Shown here: one piece after another, positions 35,322 to 45,288 of the stretch
How positions within the stretch are numbered: position 1 is the stretch's first letter
Layout of the letters: each line of letters opens with the position of its first letter
The notes under the pieces: generated by a model
The model's database searches: none
What the model was told of the DNA's origin: nothing
What the model saw: the letters and a program-made list of their open reading frames with translations, nothing else
DNA from: Pararhodobacter sp. CCB-MM2
GTDB lineage: Bacteria; Pseudomonadota; Alphaproteobacteria; Rhodobacterales; Rhodobacteraceae
Direction of reading: 5' to 3'
Assembly: GCF_001691415.1 (NCBI RefSeq)
Contig: NZ_LRRR01000002.1
Coordinates: 248,001-312,000 of the forward strand
Length of the DNA: 64,000 nt
Made by a program: the position numbers and the translations under genes

Positions 35322-36086
35322 ATGGCGCGTATCGACCTGAACAGCGATCTTGGCGAAAGCTTCGGCCCGTGGCGCATGGGTGACGACGCGGCGATGCTGG
35401 GATTGGTCAGCAGCGCCAATGTCGCCTGTGGCTTCCATGCCGGCGACCCGGCCGGCATCCTGACCACCCTGCGCGCGGCGACGGAAAAGGGCGTGTCGGT
35501 CGGTGCGCATATCGGCTATCGCGACCTCGCGGGCTTCGGCCGGCGGGCGATGGACCCGACCAGCGCCGAGCTGATCGGCGACGCGATCTATCAGATCGGC
35601 GCGCTGCAGGGCCTCGCCCGCGCCGCCGGCACGCGGGTCGCCTATGTCAAGCCGCATGGCGCGCTCTACAACACCATTGCGGAAGACGCGCGGCAGGCGG
35701 GAGATGTGATCGCGGCGATCAAGGCGGTGGCGCCGACGCTGCCGCTGCTCGCCCTGTCGGGCGCGCCGATCGTCGCGCAGGCCCGCGCCGCCGGGCTGTC
35801 CGTTGTTTGCGAGGTATTTGCGGACCGCGGCTACAATGCCGATGGCTCGCTGGTGGACCGGCGCCTTCCCGGTGCCGTGCTGCATGACCCCGAGGCGATC
35901 GCCGCGCGGATGCTGCGGCTGGTGACCGAGGGCCGCCTGACGGCGGTCGACGGCACCGAGATCACGCTCGAGGCCCAGTCGATCTGCGTGCATGGCGACA
36001 CCCCCGCCGCCGTCGCCATCGCGTCCCATCTGCGCGGCGCGCTGGAGCGAGCGGGCATCACCCTCGCTCCCTTCTGCGAGGTCTGA
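35322..36086 (+). CDS. pxpA: 5-oxoprolinase subunit PxpA (LamB/YcsF family)
   Basis: A 254-residue LamB/YcsF protein with the hallmark [14 protein letters not shown] start, [37 protein letters not shown] and [16 protein letters not shown]. The ATG at 35322 has AAGG eight bases upstream. PxpA, PxpB and PxpC together hydrolyse 5-oxoproline (pyroglutamate) to glutamate at the expense of ATP. The pxpBC fusion begins 4 nt after its stop. An N-terminal extension to 35274 would run through the palindrome and is unlikely. Confidence 0.95.
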   Translation: MARIDLNSDLGESFGPWRMGDDAAMLGLVSSANVACGFHAGDPAGILTTLRAATEKGVSVGAHIGYRDLAGFGRRAMDPTSAELIGDAIYQIGALQGLARAAGTRVAYVKPHGALYNTIAEDARQAGDVIAAIKAVAPTLPLLALSGAPIVAQARAAGLSVVCEVFADRGYNADGSLVDRRLPGAVLHDPEAIAARMLRLVTEGRLTAVDGTEITLEAQSICVHGDTPAAVAIASHLRGALERAGITLAPFCEV

Positions 36087-36089
36087 GCC

Positions 36090-37631
36090 ATGCGTTTCCT
36101 GACCGCCGGCGACACGGCCTTATTGATCGATTGCGAGACGCTGGAGCAGGCGCTCGCGCTGTTCGACCGGCTCGCCAGCGCGGCGCTGCCCGGTGTTGTC
36201 GACCTGATCCCCGCGGCGCGCACGGTCTTGGTCGCCTGGGCGCCCGAGCTCACCGATCGCGCGACGCTGGAGGCGCAGATCCGCGCGCTGCCGCCCGCCG
36301 GCGGCTCGGCCCGGCACGGGCAGGACCACGAGATCCCCGTGACCTATGACGGCGAGGATCTGGCCGCCGTGGCCGAGCATCTCGGTTGGGACACAGCGGA
36401 GGTCATCCGGCGCCATACCGAGGCGCTGTGGACCGTCGCCTTCACCGGCTTCGCGCCGGGCTTCGCCTATATGACCTGCGACGATCCCGCCTTCGATCTG
36501 CCGCGCAGGCCCAGCCCGCGCGTGCGCATTCCGGCCGGATCGGTGGCGCTGGCGGGGCGGTTTGGCGGGATCTATCCCTCGGACAGTCCAGGGGGTTGGC
36601 AATTGCTGGGTCGCACGCCGGTGCCGATGTGGGACCTGACCCGCCCGCGTCCGGCGCTGCTCGCGCCCGGTGACCGGGTGCGGTTTCGCGACATGGGGAA
36701 GGGCGCGACGATCAGCGTGCCGGCCCCCGCGGCGGCCCCGCAACCGAGCGGCGGGATCGAGGTCCTGCGCGCCGATTTGCCCGCCTTCTGGCAGGATGCA
36801 GGCCGGGCCGGTCAGGCGGGGCAGGGGGTCGGACCCTCGGGTGCGCTGGACCGAAGCGCGGCACGGCAGGCGAACCGATTGCTGGGCAACGATCCCGCCG
36901 AGCCGGTATTGGAACTGACCTTCGGTGGCCTGAGCCTGCGCGCGGATCACCCGATGACGCTGGCGCTGACCGGGGCACCCTGCACGATCCGCGTCGCCGG
37001 GCGGGTCGAGGCTCCGTTTGGACAGCCCTTCGCCGTCGACGCTGGCGAGACCGTCGAAATCCAGCGCCCGACATCTGGCATCCGCAGCTACCTCGCCCTG
37101 CGCGGCGGGTTCGAGGTGACGCCTGTGATCGCCTCGTCCTCGTATGACACGCTCGCCAAGGTCGGCCCTGCGCCGGTGATGACCGGCAGCCGCCTCGCCG
37201 CCGCGCATCGCCCGGCCGGCGCGGTCGCCGTTCATGCCGAACCCGCGCGCGCCCTGCCGCGGCCGGGCGAGGTGGTGACGCTGGACCTGCGCCTCGGGCC
37301 GCGGGACGATTGGTTCACGGCCGAGGGTGTGCGCCGCCTCACCGCGCAGGATTGGCTGGTCACGCCGCAATCGAGCCGCATCGGCCTGCGCCTGTCCGGC
37401 GCGGAGCCGCTGGAGCGCCGGGACCGGGCGGAACTGCCGTCCGAGGCCACCGTCACCGGCGCGATCCAAGTGCCGCATGATGGCCAGCCGGTGCTGTTCC
37501 TCGCCGATCATCCGCTGACCGGCGGCTATCCGGTGATCAGCTGCGTGGCCGCGCATCACCTCGACCTCGCCGGGCAGATCCCGCCCGGTGCCTTGATCCG
37601 TTTCCAATTGCTCGAAAGCCCCGCCCGATGA
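36090..37631 (+). CDS. pxpBC: fused 5-oxoprolinase subunits B and C (AHS1-AHS2 domains)
   Basis: A 513-residue fusion. Residues 1 to about 215 are the AHS1 (PxpB/KipI) domain: [55 protein letters not shown]. Residues from about 225 are the AHS2 (PxpC/KipA) domain: [79 protein letters not shown]. The same two domains form the carboxyltransferase of urea carboxylase. Its stop overlaps the start of a biotin carboxylase gene as ATGA, which suggests one enzyme complex. Confidence 0.93.
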   Translation: MRFLTAGDTALLIDCETLEQALALFDRLASAALPGVVDLIPAARTVLVAWAPELTDRATLEAQIRALPPAGGSARHGQDHEIPVTYDGEDLAAVAEHLGWDTAEVIRRHTEALWTVAFTGFAPGFAYMTCDDPAFDLPRRPSPRVRIPAGSVALAGRFGGIYPSDSPGGWQLLGRTPVPMWDLTRPRPALLAPGDRVRFRDMGKGATISVPAPAAAPQPSGGIEVLRADLPAFWQDAGRAGQAGQGVGPSGALDRSAARQANRLLGNDPAEPVLELTFGGLSLRADHPMTLALTGAPCTIRVAGRVEAPFGQPFAVDAGETVEIQRPTSGIRSYLALRGGFEVTPVIASSSYDTLAKVGPAPVMTGSRLAAAHRPAGAVAVHAEPARALPRPGEVVTLDLRLGPRDDWFTAEGVRRLTAQDWLVTPQSSRIGLRLSGAEPLERRDRAELPSEATVTGAIQVPHDGQPVLFLADHPLTGGYPVISCVAAHHLDLAGQIPPGALIRFQLLESPAR

Positions 37632-39334
37632 AGAAGCTCCTGATCGCCAACCGGGGCGAGATCGCCCTGCGCATCCTCCGCGCCGCCCGCGACTACGGCA
37701 TCCAATCCGTCGCGATTTACGCCGACGCCGATGCCGAGGCCCTGCATGTCGCCCAAGCGGATGAGGCTTGGGGGCTCGGGGCCGGGCGTCCGTCCGAGAC
37801 CTATCTCGACATCGCCAAGATCCTTGAGATCGCGCGGAAATCCGGCGCCGACGCGGTGCATCCGGGCTATGGCTTCCTGTCCGAGCGCGCGGAATTCGCA
37901 CAAGCCGTGATCGACGCGGGCCTTATCTGGGTCGGCCCCGCGCCGCAGGTCATCACCGCGCTTGGCGACAAGGTCGAGGCCCGGCGCATCGCGCAATCGG
38001 TCGGCGCGCCGCTGGTCCGGGGCTCGGCCGGGATGCTGACATCGGGCGCCGAGGCCGTGGCCTTCGCGCGCGAGGTCGGCCTGCCGATGGCGATCAAGGC
38101 GGCGTTCGGTGGCGGTGGGCGCGGGCTGAAGGTGGCGCGGCGGCTCGACGAGGTGGCGGATCTGTACGATTCCGCCGTGCGCGAGGCGACCGAGGCCTTC
38201 GGGCGCGGCGATTGCTATGCCGAGCAATTCCTCGACAAGCCCCGCCATGTCGAGGCGCAGGTTCTGGCCGACAGCCACGGCAATGTCGTCGTGCTGGGCA
38301 CCCGCGATTGCAGCCTGCAGCGCCGCAATCAGAAGCTGGTCGAGGAAGCCCCCGCACCCTTCCTGACCGACGATCAGCGCGCGCGTGTGCATGCCTCCGC
38401 CCGCGCGATCTGTGCGGCTGCGGGCTATACCGGGGCCGGGACGGTCGAATTCCTGCTGTCTCAGGACGGGGTTCTATCGTTCCTCGAGGTGAACACGCGG
38501 CTGCAGGTCGAGCATCCGGTGACCGAGGAAACCACGGGAATCGACATCGTTATCGAGCAGCTGCGCATCGCCGACGGCCTGCCCTTGTCAGTCACTGAAA
38601 CGCCGGCGCCACGCGGCCATTCGATAGAATTCCGCATCAATGCCGAGGACCCGGGCCGCGGCTTCCTCCCCGCGCCGGGGCGGATCACGCGGTTCCGCGC
38701 GCCCTCGGGGCCCGGTGTGCGGCTGGATTCGGCGGTGGAAAGTGGATCGCTGGTGCCCGGGCTCTATGACAGCCTGATGGCCAAGCTGATCGTCACCGGG
38801 GCCACGCGCGAACAGGCCTTGGCCCGCGCGCGCCGGGCTTTGGCGGAGTTCGAGATCGAGGGCGTGGCCAGTGTTCTGCCCTTCCACCGCGCGGTGCTGG
38901 AGGCACCGGAATTCGCGCAGGAGTTCCGCGTCTACACCAACTGGATCGAGAGCGAGTTCAACGACTTCGCGCCGGCCCCTCGGACCGAGCCGGCGTCGTC
39001 GGACCTGATCCGTAGCTTCATCGAGATCGACGGCAAACGCCACCTGCTGGGCCTGCCTGCGGGGCTGTTCTCAGCAGCCGCGCCCGCGCAATCGACCACG
39101 ACGGCCGAGACACTGACAGTTCCCGAAGGAGCGCTGTTGTCGCCGGGCTTTGGCACCCTGCAACGTTGGATGGTCGAGGATGGCGCCGAGGTCGAGCAGG
39201 GCGCCGTCGTTGCCATCGTCGAGGCGATGAAGATGGAGACGCAGGTCGTTGCGCCGGCCCGCGGGCATCTCTCGCAGAGTGTTGCGATCGGCGCCTCGGT
39301 TGAGGCCGGCATGGTCATCGGGCAGGTTCGGTGA
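37628..39334 (+). CDS. biotin carboxylase with C-terminal biotinyl (BCCP) domain
   Basis: A 568-residue protein. Residues 1-445 are an ATP-grasp biotin carboxylase ([67 protein letters not shown]). The C-terminal 75 residues are a biotinyl domain with EAMKMET, the modified lysine being Lys535. It would carboxylate its own biotin with bicarbonate and ATP. No acyl-CoA carboxyltransferase is nearby; the AHS1-AHS2 fusion immediately upstream supplies the carboxyltransferase domains of the urea-carboxylase type. Substrate could be urea, a lactam or 5-oxoproline; this is open. Confidence 0.93.
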   Translation: MKKLLIANRGEIALRILRAARDYGIQSVAIYADADAEALHVAQADEAWGLGAGRPSETYLDIAKILEIARKSGADAVHPGYGFLSERAEFAQAVIDAGLIWVGPAPQVITALGDKVEARRIAQSVGAPLVRGSAGMLTSGAEAVAFAREVGLPMAIKAAFGGGGRGLKVARRLDEVADLYDSAVREATEAFGRGDCYAEQFLDKPRHVEAQVLADSHGNVVVLGTRDCSLQRRNQKLVEEAPAPFLTDDQRARVHASARAICAAAGYTGAGTVEFLLSQDGVLSFLEVNTRLQVEHPVTEETTGIDIVIEQLRIADGLPLSVTETPAPRGHSIEFRINAEDPGRGFLPAPGRITRFRAPSGPGVRLDSAVESGSLVPGLYDSLMAKLIVTGATREQALARARRALAEFEIEGVASVLPFHRAVLEAPEFAQEFRVYTNWIESEFNDFAPAPRTEPASSDLIRSFIEIDGKRHLLGLPAGLFSAAAPAQSTTTAETLTVPEGALLSPGFGTLQRWMVEDGAEVEQGAVVAIVEAMKMETQVVAPARGHLSQSVAIGASVEAGMVIGQVR

Positions 39335-39628
39335 CGATCACGCGCCTTGGAGAGCGGGGGCCACCAAGGAAAGCGCCTGGCCACCGGGGCGGGGCAATGT
39401 AGCCTCCTCTTCCAGATGCGCGTCCAACGACACGGGCGATGCCTGAATCGCGCGACATTTGCGCTGACGAGGATCAGCTGCCGCCATCAGATCCATGACG
39501 GTGCAGACCGTGAGGCGGTGCATGTGGCCGTGGTGCTATTGCTGGCGTTGAAGGTCTGACCCGCCCCAAAGAAGAGAACCCCGGCACCGAAGCCTCGGTG
39601 CCGGGGTTTTGCATTCGCGGTCAGACGA
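39335..39628. other. spacer between converging operons, no gene seen
   Basis: Apart from the terminator at 39577-39608, this 294-bp stretch has only short unsupported frames. Confidence 0.5.
39577..39608. terminator. bidirectional intrinsic terminator
   Basis: A perfect 14-bp stem AACCCCGGCACCGA / TCGGTGCCGGGGTT with an AGCC loop, followed by TT on the plus strand and preceded by AGAGAA, lies between the converging biotin carboxylase and GlcG-like genes. Confidence 0.9.
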
Positions 39629-40048
39629 TCAGGGTTTCAGCCAATGGTCGATGCCAGCCTGCGCCACCGCCTGATCCTGCGCGGGCGTGCCCGACGAGAT
39701 GCCGATGCCGCCGACGACCTGCCCCTCGTGCAGCACCGGCAGGCCGCCGCCGACCACCATCAACCGGCCGCCGATGGCCGAGTTGATGCCGTAGGCCGGC
39801 GCGCCGGGCTGGCTGGCGGCGCCGTATTCATGCGTCGCCTTCTTCGCGGCGGCGGCGGTGAAGGCCTTGTCCAGCGCGATCGTGGTCGAGGTGACCTTGC
39901 CGCCCTCCATCCGCTCGAAGGCGATGAGCTGGCCGGACTCGTCGACGATGGCGATGCACATCGGCACGCCGATGCGCTCGGCCTCGGCGCTGGCCCCGGC
40001 GATCAGGATACGGGCGTCGTCCAGATCGAGACGGATGATGGTTTTCAT
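39629..40048 (-). CDS. glcG: GlcG/HbpS family protein
   Basis: A 139-residue GlcG/HbpS (DUF336) protein: LDDARILIAGASAEAERIGVPMCIAIVDESGQLIAF, LDKAFTAAAAKKATHEYG, GGRLMVVGGGLPVLHEGQVVGGIGISSG. The ATG at 40048 has GGAGAG upstream; the longer frame would overlap malate synthase. GlcG is found in glycolate operons and the HbpS branch binds haem; its role here is unclear. It is 10 nt downstream of glcB and co-transcribed with it, as in glc operons. Confidence 0.9.
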   Translation of the reverse strand: MKTIIRLDLDDARILIAGASAEAERIGVPMCIAIVDESGQLIAFERMEGGKVTSTTIALDKAFTAAAAKKATHEYGAASQPGAPAYGINSAIGGRLMVVGGGLPVLHEGQVVGGIGISSGTPAQDQAVAQAGIDHWLKP

Positions 40049-40058
40049 ATCGCTCTCC

Positions 40059-42206
40059 TCAGGCGGTTTTTGCGGTGCGGCGCCATTCGTGCAGCAGCGG
40101 CTCGGTATAGCCCGAGGGCTGGGTCGCACCCTCGAGGATCAGCGCGCGGGCGGCCTTGAAGGCGGGACCGTCATAGGCGGGCGCCATCGGCACATAGGCC
40201 GCGTCGCCGGCGTTCTGGCGGTCGACGGCCAGCGCCATGCGCCGCAGGCTCTCGTCGATCTGCGCCTCGGTGATCAGGTCATGCATCAGCCAGTTGGCCA
40301 GAAACTGCGCCGAGATCCGCAGAGTCGCCCGGTCCTCCATCAGCGGGACATCGTCGATGTCCGGCACCTTGGAGCAGCCGATGCCCTGATCGACCCAACG
40401 CACCACATAGCCGAGGATCGACTGGCAGTTCAGATCGACCTCGCGCGCGATCGCCTCGGCCGAGAGGTTGCGGCGCCCCATCAGCGGCGGCGTCATCAGC
40501 GCGTCGAAATCGGCGGGTGCGCGGGACTTCAGGCTGTCCTGCAGCGCCGCCACATCGACCGCGTGGTAATGCGTCGCGTGCAGCGTGGCCGCGGTGGGCG
40601 AGGGGACCCAGGCGGTGTTCGCGCCGGCCTTCGGATGGCCGATCTTCGCGCCCAGCATCTCGGCCATGGCGTCGGGCTTGGCCCACATGCCCTTGCCGAT
40701 CTGGCCCTTGCCCTGCATCCCGGCGCTCAGGCCCGCGTCGACATTCCCGGCCTCATAGGCGGACAGCCAGACGGCGTCCTTGATCTCGGCCTTGGGCAGC
40801 ACGGGGCCGGCCTGCATCACCGTGTGGATCTCGTCGCCGGTGCGGTCGAGGAAGCCCGTGTTGATGAACACGATCCGTTCCTTCAGCGCCTCGATACAGG
40901 CGGGCAGGTTGGCCGAGGTCCGGCGCTCCTCGTCCATCAGGCCCAGTTTGACGCTGCCGAACGGCAGGCCGAGCAGTTCCTCGACGCGGGCATAGGTGCG
41001 GTTGGCGAAGGCGGCCTCGGTGGGGCCGTGCATCTTCGGCTTCACCACATAGATCGAGCCCGCCCGCGAATTGCGCGCGCCCTCGGTCTTCTGCAGGTCA
41101 TGCATCGCCGCGGTCACGGTGATCATCGCGTCCATCAGCCCCTCGGGCACCGGCGCGCCGCCCATCAGCACCGCGTCCGAGGTCATCAGATGGCCGACAT
41201 TGCGCACCAGCAGCACGGCGCGGCCGGGCAGGGTGAGGGTCGAGCCATCCGGCGCGGTGAACGAGCGGTCGGCGTTCAGGCGGCGGGTCAGGGTGCGGCC
41301 GGCCTTGCTGACCTCCTCGGTCAGGTCGCCCTTCATCAGCCCCAGCCAATTGCCATAAGCGAGGACCTTGTCCTCGGCATCGACGGCGGCGACCGAATCC
41401 TCGCAATCCTGAATCGCCGTCAGCGTCGATTCCAACACCACGTCGCGCAGGCCCGAGGCGCTGGCCGCCCCGACCGGATGCGCGGGGTCGAACACCAGTT
41501 CGATATGCAGCCCGTTGTGGCGCAGAAGGATCGAGCGCGCGGCGCCCTCGCCCGAGGTGCCGGCGAAGGCCGAGGGATCGGCCAGCGCGACGGCTTTGCC
41601 CGCTACGGTGATCGCAAGCGTGCCGCCGTCGGTGGTGTAGGCCGTGGCGTCGGCATGGCTGCCCTCGGTCAGCGGGATCGCGCTGTCGAGGAAGTCGGCG
41701 GCCCACGCCACCGCCTGCGCGCCGCGGGCGGCGTCATAGCCCTTGCCCTCGGGCGCGCCGGGCAGCGCGTCGGTGCCGTAAAGCGCATCGTAAAGGCTGC
41801 CCCAACGCGCATTCGCCGCGTTCAGCGCAAAGCGGGCGTTCATCACCGGAACCACCAGCTGCGGCCCGGCGACGGTGGAGATCTCAGGGTCGGAGGCCGT
41901 GGTGGTGACGCTGAACGGCGCGGGGGCGGGCTGAAGATAGCCGATCTCGCGCAGGAAGGCCTGCCAGGCAGAATTGTCCCACTCCTGCCCGCGCCGTTCG
42001 GTCAGCCAGGCGTCGATCTGCGCCTGCATCTGGTCGCGGACCTCCAACAGGCGGCGGTTTTCCGGCGCGAACTCGGCCAGCAGCGCGGCGAAGCCGGTCC
42101 AGAAGGCCTCGGGCGTGACGGGCAGACCCGGCAGCAGGCGGGTTTCGATGAAATCGGCCAGAACAGGGGCGACCTGCAGGCCAGCGCGTTGGGTATGGGC
42201 GGTCAT
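40059..42206 (-). CDS. glcB: malate synthase G
   Basis: A 715-residue malate synthase of the large G form. Recognisable segments are LNAANARWGSLYDALYGTD, ILLRHNGLHIELVFDP, STLTAIQDCEDSVAAVDAEDKV, NVGHLMTSDAVL, SIYVVKPKMHGP, KLGLMDEERRTSANL, FINTGFLDRTGDEIHT and ANTAWVPSPTAATLHATHYH. It condenses glyoxylate with acetyl-CoA to malate. GGAGAT precedes the ATG. It is divergent from an IclR regulator with two operator-like palindromes in the spacer, and next door to the beta-hydroxyaspartate cycle, the other glyoxylate sink. Confidence 0.97.
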   Translation of the reverse strand: MTAHTQRAGLQVAPVLADFIETRLLPGLPVTPEAFWTGFAALLAEFAPENRRLLEVRDQMQAQIDAWLTERRGQEWDNSAWQAFLREIGYLQPAPAPFSVTTTASDPEISTVAGPQLVVPVMNARFALNAANARWGSLYDALYGTDALPGAPEGKGYDAARGAQAVAWAADFLDSAIPLTEGSHADATAYTTDGGTLAITVAGKAVALADPSAFAGTSGEGAARSILLRHNGLHIELVFDPAHPVGAASASGLRDVVLESTLTAIQDCEDSVAAVDAEDKVLAYGNWLGLMKGDLTEEVSKAGRTLTRRLNADRSFTAPDGSTLTLPGRAVLLVRNVGHLMTSDAVLMGGAPVPEGLMDAMITVTAAMHDLQKTEGARNSRAGSIYVVKPKMHGPTEAAFANRTYARVEELLGLPFGSVKLGLMDEERRTSANLPACIEALKERIVFINTGFLDRTGDEIHTVMQAGPVLPKAEIKDAVWLSAYEAGNVDAGLSAGMQGKGQIGKGMWAKPDAMAEMLGAKIGHPKAGANTAWVPSPTAATLHATHYHAVDVAALQDSLKSRAPADFDALMTPPLMGRRNLSAEAIAREVDLNCQSILGYVVRWVDQGIGCSKVPDIDDVPLMEDRATLRISAQFLANWLMHDLITEAQIDESLRRMALAVDRQNAGDAAYVPMAPAYDGPAFKAARALILEGATQPSGYTEPLLHEWRRTAKTA

Positions 42207-42251
42207 GGGGATCTCCTTTGTGTGCGACGGTATGCAGGTGGGCGGGTCCGC

Positions 42252-42286
42252 TCCAGCGTGCGCTGGAAGTTTTCCACGATGTGGAA
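42252..42286. promoter_or_regulatory. tandem IclR-type operator palindromes between glcB and its regulator
   Basis: Two perfect dyads lie side by side: TCCAGCG-TG-CGCTGGA (42252-42267) and TTCCAC-GAT-GTGGAA (42272-42286), about 20 bp centre to centre. Both match the TTCCA...TGGAA style of IclR-family sites. They sit in the 92-bp spacer between the divergent glcB and iclR-type genes, 13-47 bp before the regulator start. Confidence 0.65.
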
Positions 42287-42298
42287 TACGCAAGGGAC

Positions 42299-43078
42299 AT
42301 GGAGACGACCGGCACCGTGCAATCCGTGGACCGCGCTTTGGCGCTGCTCGAAGCCCTCGGGGGCCGGGCCGAGGGCGCTCGGCTATCCGATCTGGCGCGT
42401 GAGGTGGGGCTCGCGCCCTCGACCGCGCATCGCTTGCTGACCACGCTGGAGCGCAACGGCTTCGCGCAATTCGACCCCAACCACACGCGCTGGCATGTCG
42501 GGCGCAAGGCCTTCTCGGTCGGTGTGGCCTTCGGCAATTGGCAAAGCTTCATCGCCGCCGCCATGCCCTTCCTGCGCCGCCTGCGCGACACCACGCGCGA
42601 GACGGCCAATCTGGGCATCCTGCAGGAGAGCGAGGTCATCACCGTCGCGCAGGTGGAAAGCCGCGAGATCATCCGCGCCACGGCCTCGCCCGGTGGGCGC
42701 ACTCCTGTCCTGAACTCGGGCATGGGCAAGGCGATCATCGCCACATGGCCCGATGATGCGATCGAGGCGCTGGTCGACCGGCATGGCTTCCGGCCGCTGA
42801 CGCGCCACAGCCTGCACGACCGCGAGGCCCTGTGGTCCGAGATCGCCCGCATCCGCAAACGCGGCTTCGCCTATGACAACGAGGAATTCACCCGCGGCAT
42901 GCGCTGCGTCGCCGCCGTGGTCTGGTCACCTTCGGGCGAGCCCTTGGGGGGCCTGTCGGTCTCGGCCCTGTCCTTGCGGCTGGCGCAGGCGGACATGCCG
43001 GCCTTGGGCGCGCGCATCCGCGATCAGGCGCTGGCATTGACGGCAGTGCTGGGCGGCCGCCCGCCCGAGGGCAGCTAG
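42299..43078 (+). CDS. IclR family transcriptional regulator (probable glcB regulator)
   Basis: A 259-residue IclR protein: wHTH VQSVDRALALLEALGGRAEGARLSDLAREVGLAPSTAHRLLTTLERNGF, then the effector domain (ETANLGILQESEVITVAQVES, PVLNSGMGKAIIATWPDD, AYDNEEFTRGMRCVAAVVWSPSGEPLGGLSVSAL). The ATG at 42299 (METTGTVQ) is preceded by AAGG. Divergent from glcB, so a glyoxylate- or glycolate-responsive role is likely by context. Its stop codon overlaps that of the convergent bhcR gene (CTAG at 43075-43078). Confidence 0.92.
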   Translation: METTGTVQSVDRALALLEALGGRAEGARLSDLAREVGLAPSTAHRLLTTLERNGFAQFDPNHTRWHVGRKAFSVGVAFGNWQSFIAAAMPFLRRLRDTTRETANLGILQESEVITVAQVESREIIRATASPGGRTPVLNSGMGKAIIATWPDDAIEALVDRHGFRPLTRHSLHDREALWSEIARIRKRGFAYDNEEFTRGMRCVAAVVWSPSGEPLGGLSVSALSLRLAQADMPALGARIRDQALALTAVLGGRPPEGS

Positions 43079-43896
43079 CCCTCCAACGGCGCCGCGCCGA
43101 TCTGCGTGCCGATCCGGCGCGCGGCGGCGGCGACCATGCGGCCGATCGCCTCGATCCGGTCGTCACCCAGCCGTTGCGTCGGGCCCGAGACCGAGATCCC
43201 CGCCACTGCTTCGCCATGGATGTTCAGGATCGGCGCGGCGACGCAGCGCATGCCGATCGTGCGCTCCTCATCATCGAGCGCATAGCCCCGGTCGCGGGTC
43301 CGCGCCAGATCAGCGCGCAGGGCCTCGGGATCGGCGAGCGTCCGGGGGGTGAAGCGGTCGAACCGGGCCTCGGCCAGATAGGCGTTGAGGCGCGCCTCGG
43401 GGTAGCAACTGAGCAGCGCCTTGCCGATGCCGGAGGCATGCTTGGCCGAGACCGTGCCGGGCGGGAAGAAGGCGCGGATCATCTCATGCGTCTCGACCTG
43501 CCCGAGGAACAGCACCTGCCCCTTCCAATCAACGCCGAGGTTCGAAGTCTCGCCCGTGTCCGCCATCAGCGCGTGCATCTCGGGGCGCGCACGCTCGACG
43601 ACATTGGTGCGGCGCAGGAAGGCCGAGCCCGCGAGAAACGCGCCGGGGCCGATGTGCCAATTGTGCCGCTCGGGCGACATCTCGACGAATTCGCGGGCCT
43701 GCAGAGTGGCGAGGACCCGGTGCATCGTGGCGACCGACTGGTCCATCGCGGCGGCAATCTCGCTCAGGGTCATGCCGTCGCGGCTGGACAGAAGCTGCAG
43801 AAGGGCCAGCGCCCGGTCCAGCGTCTGGATCGTGTTCTGCCCCTCGACCGGGAACATCGCTTTGGGTCGGCCGCGCTTGGCCGGTGGAGTCGCCAT
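43075..43896 (-). CDS. bhcR: IclR-family regulator of the beta-hydroxyaspartate cycle
   Basis: A 273-residue IclR protein: wHTH NTIQTLDRALALLQLLSSRDGMTLSEIAAAMDQSVATMHRVLATLQAREF and effector domain (ETSNLGVDWKGQVLFLGQVET, SAKHASGIGKALLSCYPE, ALDDEERTIGMRCVAAPILNIHGEAVAGISVSGP). GGAGGA precedes the ATG at 43896. It is divergent from bhcABCD, the arrangement known in Paracoccus denitrificans, where BhcR is a glyoxylate-sensing activator of the cluster. Function assigned from gene order plus family. It is clearly distinct from the neighbouring IclR gene. Confidence 0.92.
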   Translation of the reverse strand: MATPPAKRGRPKAMFPVEGQNTIQTLDRALALLQLLSSRDGMTLSEIAAAMDQSVATMHRVLATLQAREFVEMSPERHNWHIGPGAFLAGSAFLRRTNVVERARPEMHALMADTGETSNLGVDWKGQVLFLGQVETHEMIRAFFPPGTVSAKHASGIGKALLSCYPEARLNAYLAEARFDRFTPRTLADPEALRADLARTRDRGYALDDEERTIGMRCVAAPILNIHGEAVAGISVSGPTQRLGDDRIEAIGRMVAAAARRIGTQIGAAPLEG

Positions 43897-44064
43897 AATA
43901 TTTTCCTCCCGCGTAGGTCGAAAATCCCGGTGAAAAATCACAGACCGTTGATTTTGCGTCCGGAAAACTGAATTAACCCCACAATGGAAAACCTTTTCAA
44001 AAAAATATTCAAGCGGAAAGCAGGCTGCTAGGGTCGCGTCATGGCTGATCTTGGAGGAGCATCC
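43897..44064. promoter_or_regulatory. bhcR-bhcA divergent promoter region
   Basis: This A/T-richer 168-bp spacer contains GAAAA-CC-TTTTC (43987-43998, within TGGAAAACCTTTTCA), resembling an IclR half-site pair, and TTGATT followed 17 bases later by AATTAA, a possible bhcA promoter. BhcR is the expected ligand of this region. Confidence 0.45.
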
Positions 44065-45288
44065 ATGCAGAACCCCGTCTTCATTCCCGGCCCGACCAAC
44101 ATGCCGGAATTCCTGCGCAAGGCATCCGATGTGCCGACGATGGACCACCGCTCCAGCGCCTTTGCCGAGGTGCTGCATCCGGCGCTGTCCGGGGTGCGGC
44201 AGGTGATCCGCGCCGCCTCGGCCGAGGTCTTTTTGTTCCCCTCGACCGGCACCGGCGGCTGGGAGGCGGCGATCACCAACACGCTGTCGCCCGGTGACCG
44301 GGTTCTGGCCGCGCGGCACGGGATGTTCAGCCACCGCTGGATCGACCTGTGCCAACGTCACGGGCTGGACATGCAGATCGTCGAGGCGCCCTGGGGGGCC
44401 GGCCTGCCCGCCGACCGCTACCGCGAGATCCTGACCGCCGACCGCGACCACCGCATCAAGGCCGTGCTCGCCACGCATAACGAGACCGCGACCGGCGTCG
44501 TCTCGGACATCGCCGCCGTGCGCGCCGCGCTCGATGCGGCGGGTCATCCGGCGCTGCTCATGGTCGATGGCGTCAGCTCCATCGCCTCGATGGAGTTCCG
44601 CTTCGACGACTGGGGCGTCGATATCGCCGTGACCGGCTCGCAGAAGGGCTTCATGCTGCCGCCGGGGCTGGCGATCATCGCCTTCTCGGACAAGGCGATG
44701 CAGGCGGTGGAAAGGGCCCGGCTGTCGCGGGGTTTCTTCGATATCCGCGACATGCGGCGCCAATATGCGGCGGGGCTGTATCCCTATACGCCGCCGGTCG
44801 GGCTGATCTGCGGGCTGAAGGCGTCGTGCGATTACCTGCTGGCCGAGGGGCTGGACGCGGTCTTCGCCCGTCACCGCCGCATCGCCGAGGGCGTGCGCGC
44901 GGCGGCCGGGGCCTGGGGCCTGCCGCTGGCCGCGCTGTCGCCCGATCTCTACTCGCAGACCATCACCGCGATCCGCACCCCCGCCGGCGTCAATGCCAGT
45001 GAGATCGTCACCCGCGCCGCGCGTACCTATGGCATGGCCTTCGGCACCGGCCTTGGCGAGCTCGCCGCCAAGAGCTTCCGCTTCGGCCACCTCGGCCTGT
45101 TGACCGAGGCGATGGCGCTGTCGGGCCTCTCGGTGCTGGAGATGTGCATGGCCGATCTGGGACTGGCCCTCAGGCCCGGCAGCGGTGTCGCCGCCGCGCA
45201 GGAGGTCTACCGCGCCACCGTCGCCCCGAATTCCGGCTGGCCGCCTGAGCGCGCCCTTCGAGACACAAGGATTTCCGATGAAAGATGA
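44065..45288 (+). CDS. bhcA: aspartate-glyoxylate aminotransferase
   Basis: A 407-residue class V aminotransferase. FIPGPTNMPEFLRKA, HRSSAFAEVLHPALSGVRQVI, PSTGTGGWEAAITNTLSPGD, GMFSHRWID and VTGSQKGFMLPPGLA with the PLP lysine Lys194 match BhcA closely in memory. It transfers the amino group of aspartate to glyoxylate, giving glycine and oxaloacetate, the first step of the beta-hydroxyaspartate cycle. The ATG at 44065 follows GGAGGAGC; an ATG at 44041 has no ribosome site. It overlaps bhcB by 11 nt. Confidence 0.95.
   Translation: MQNPVFIPGPTNMPEFLRKASDVPTMDHRSSAFAEVLHPALSGVRQVIRAASAEVFLFPSTGTGGWEAAITNTLSPGDRVLAARHGMFSHRWIDLCQRHGLDMQIVEAPWGAGLPADRYREILTADRDHRIKAVLATHNETATGVVSDIAAVRAALDAAGHPALLMVDGVSSIASMEFRFDDWGVDIAVTGSQKGFMLPPGLAIIAFSDKAMQAVERARLSRGFFDIRDMRRQYAAGLYPYTPPVGLICGLKASCDYLLAEGLDAVFARHRRIAEGVRAAAGAWGLPLAALSPDLYSQTITAIRTPAGVNASEIVTRAARTYGMAFGTGLGELAAKSFRFGHLGLLTEAMALSGLSVLEMCMADLGLALRPGSGVAAAQEVYRATVAPNSGWPPERALRDTRISDER

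Noticed and set aside
39858..42440. 860-codon open frame on the plus strand opposite malate synthase
   Set aside because: Shadow of glcB; only the last part merges into another frame of the IclR gene.
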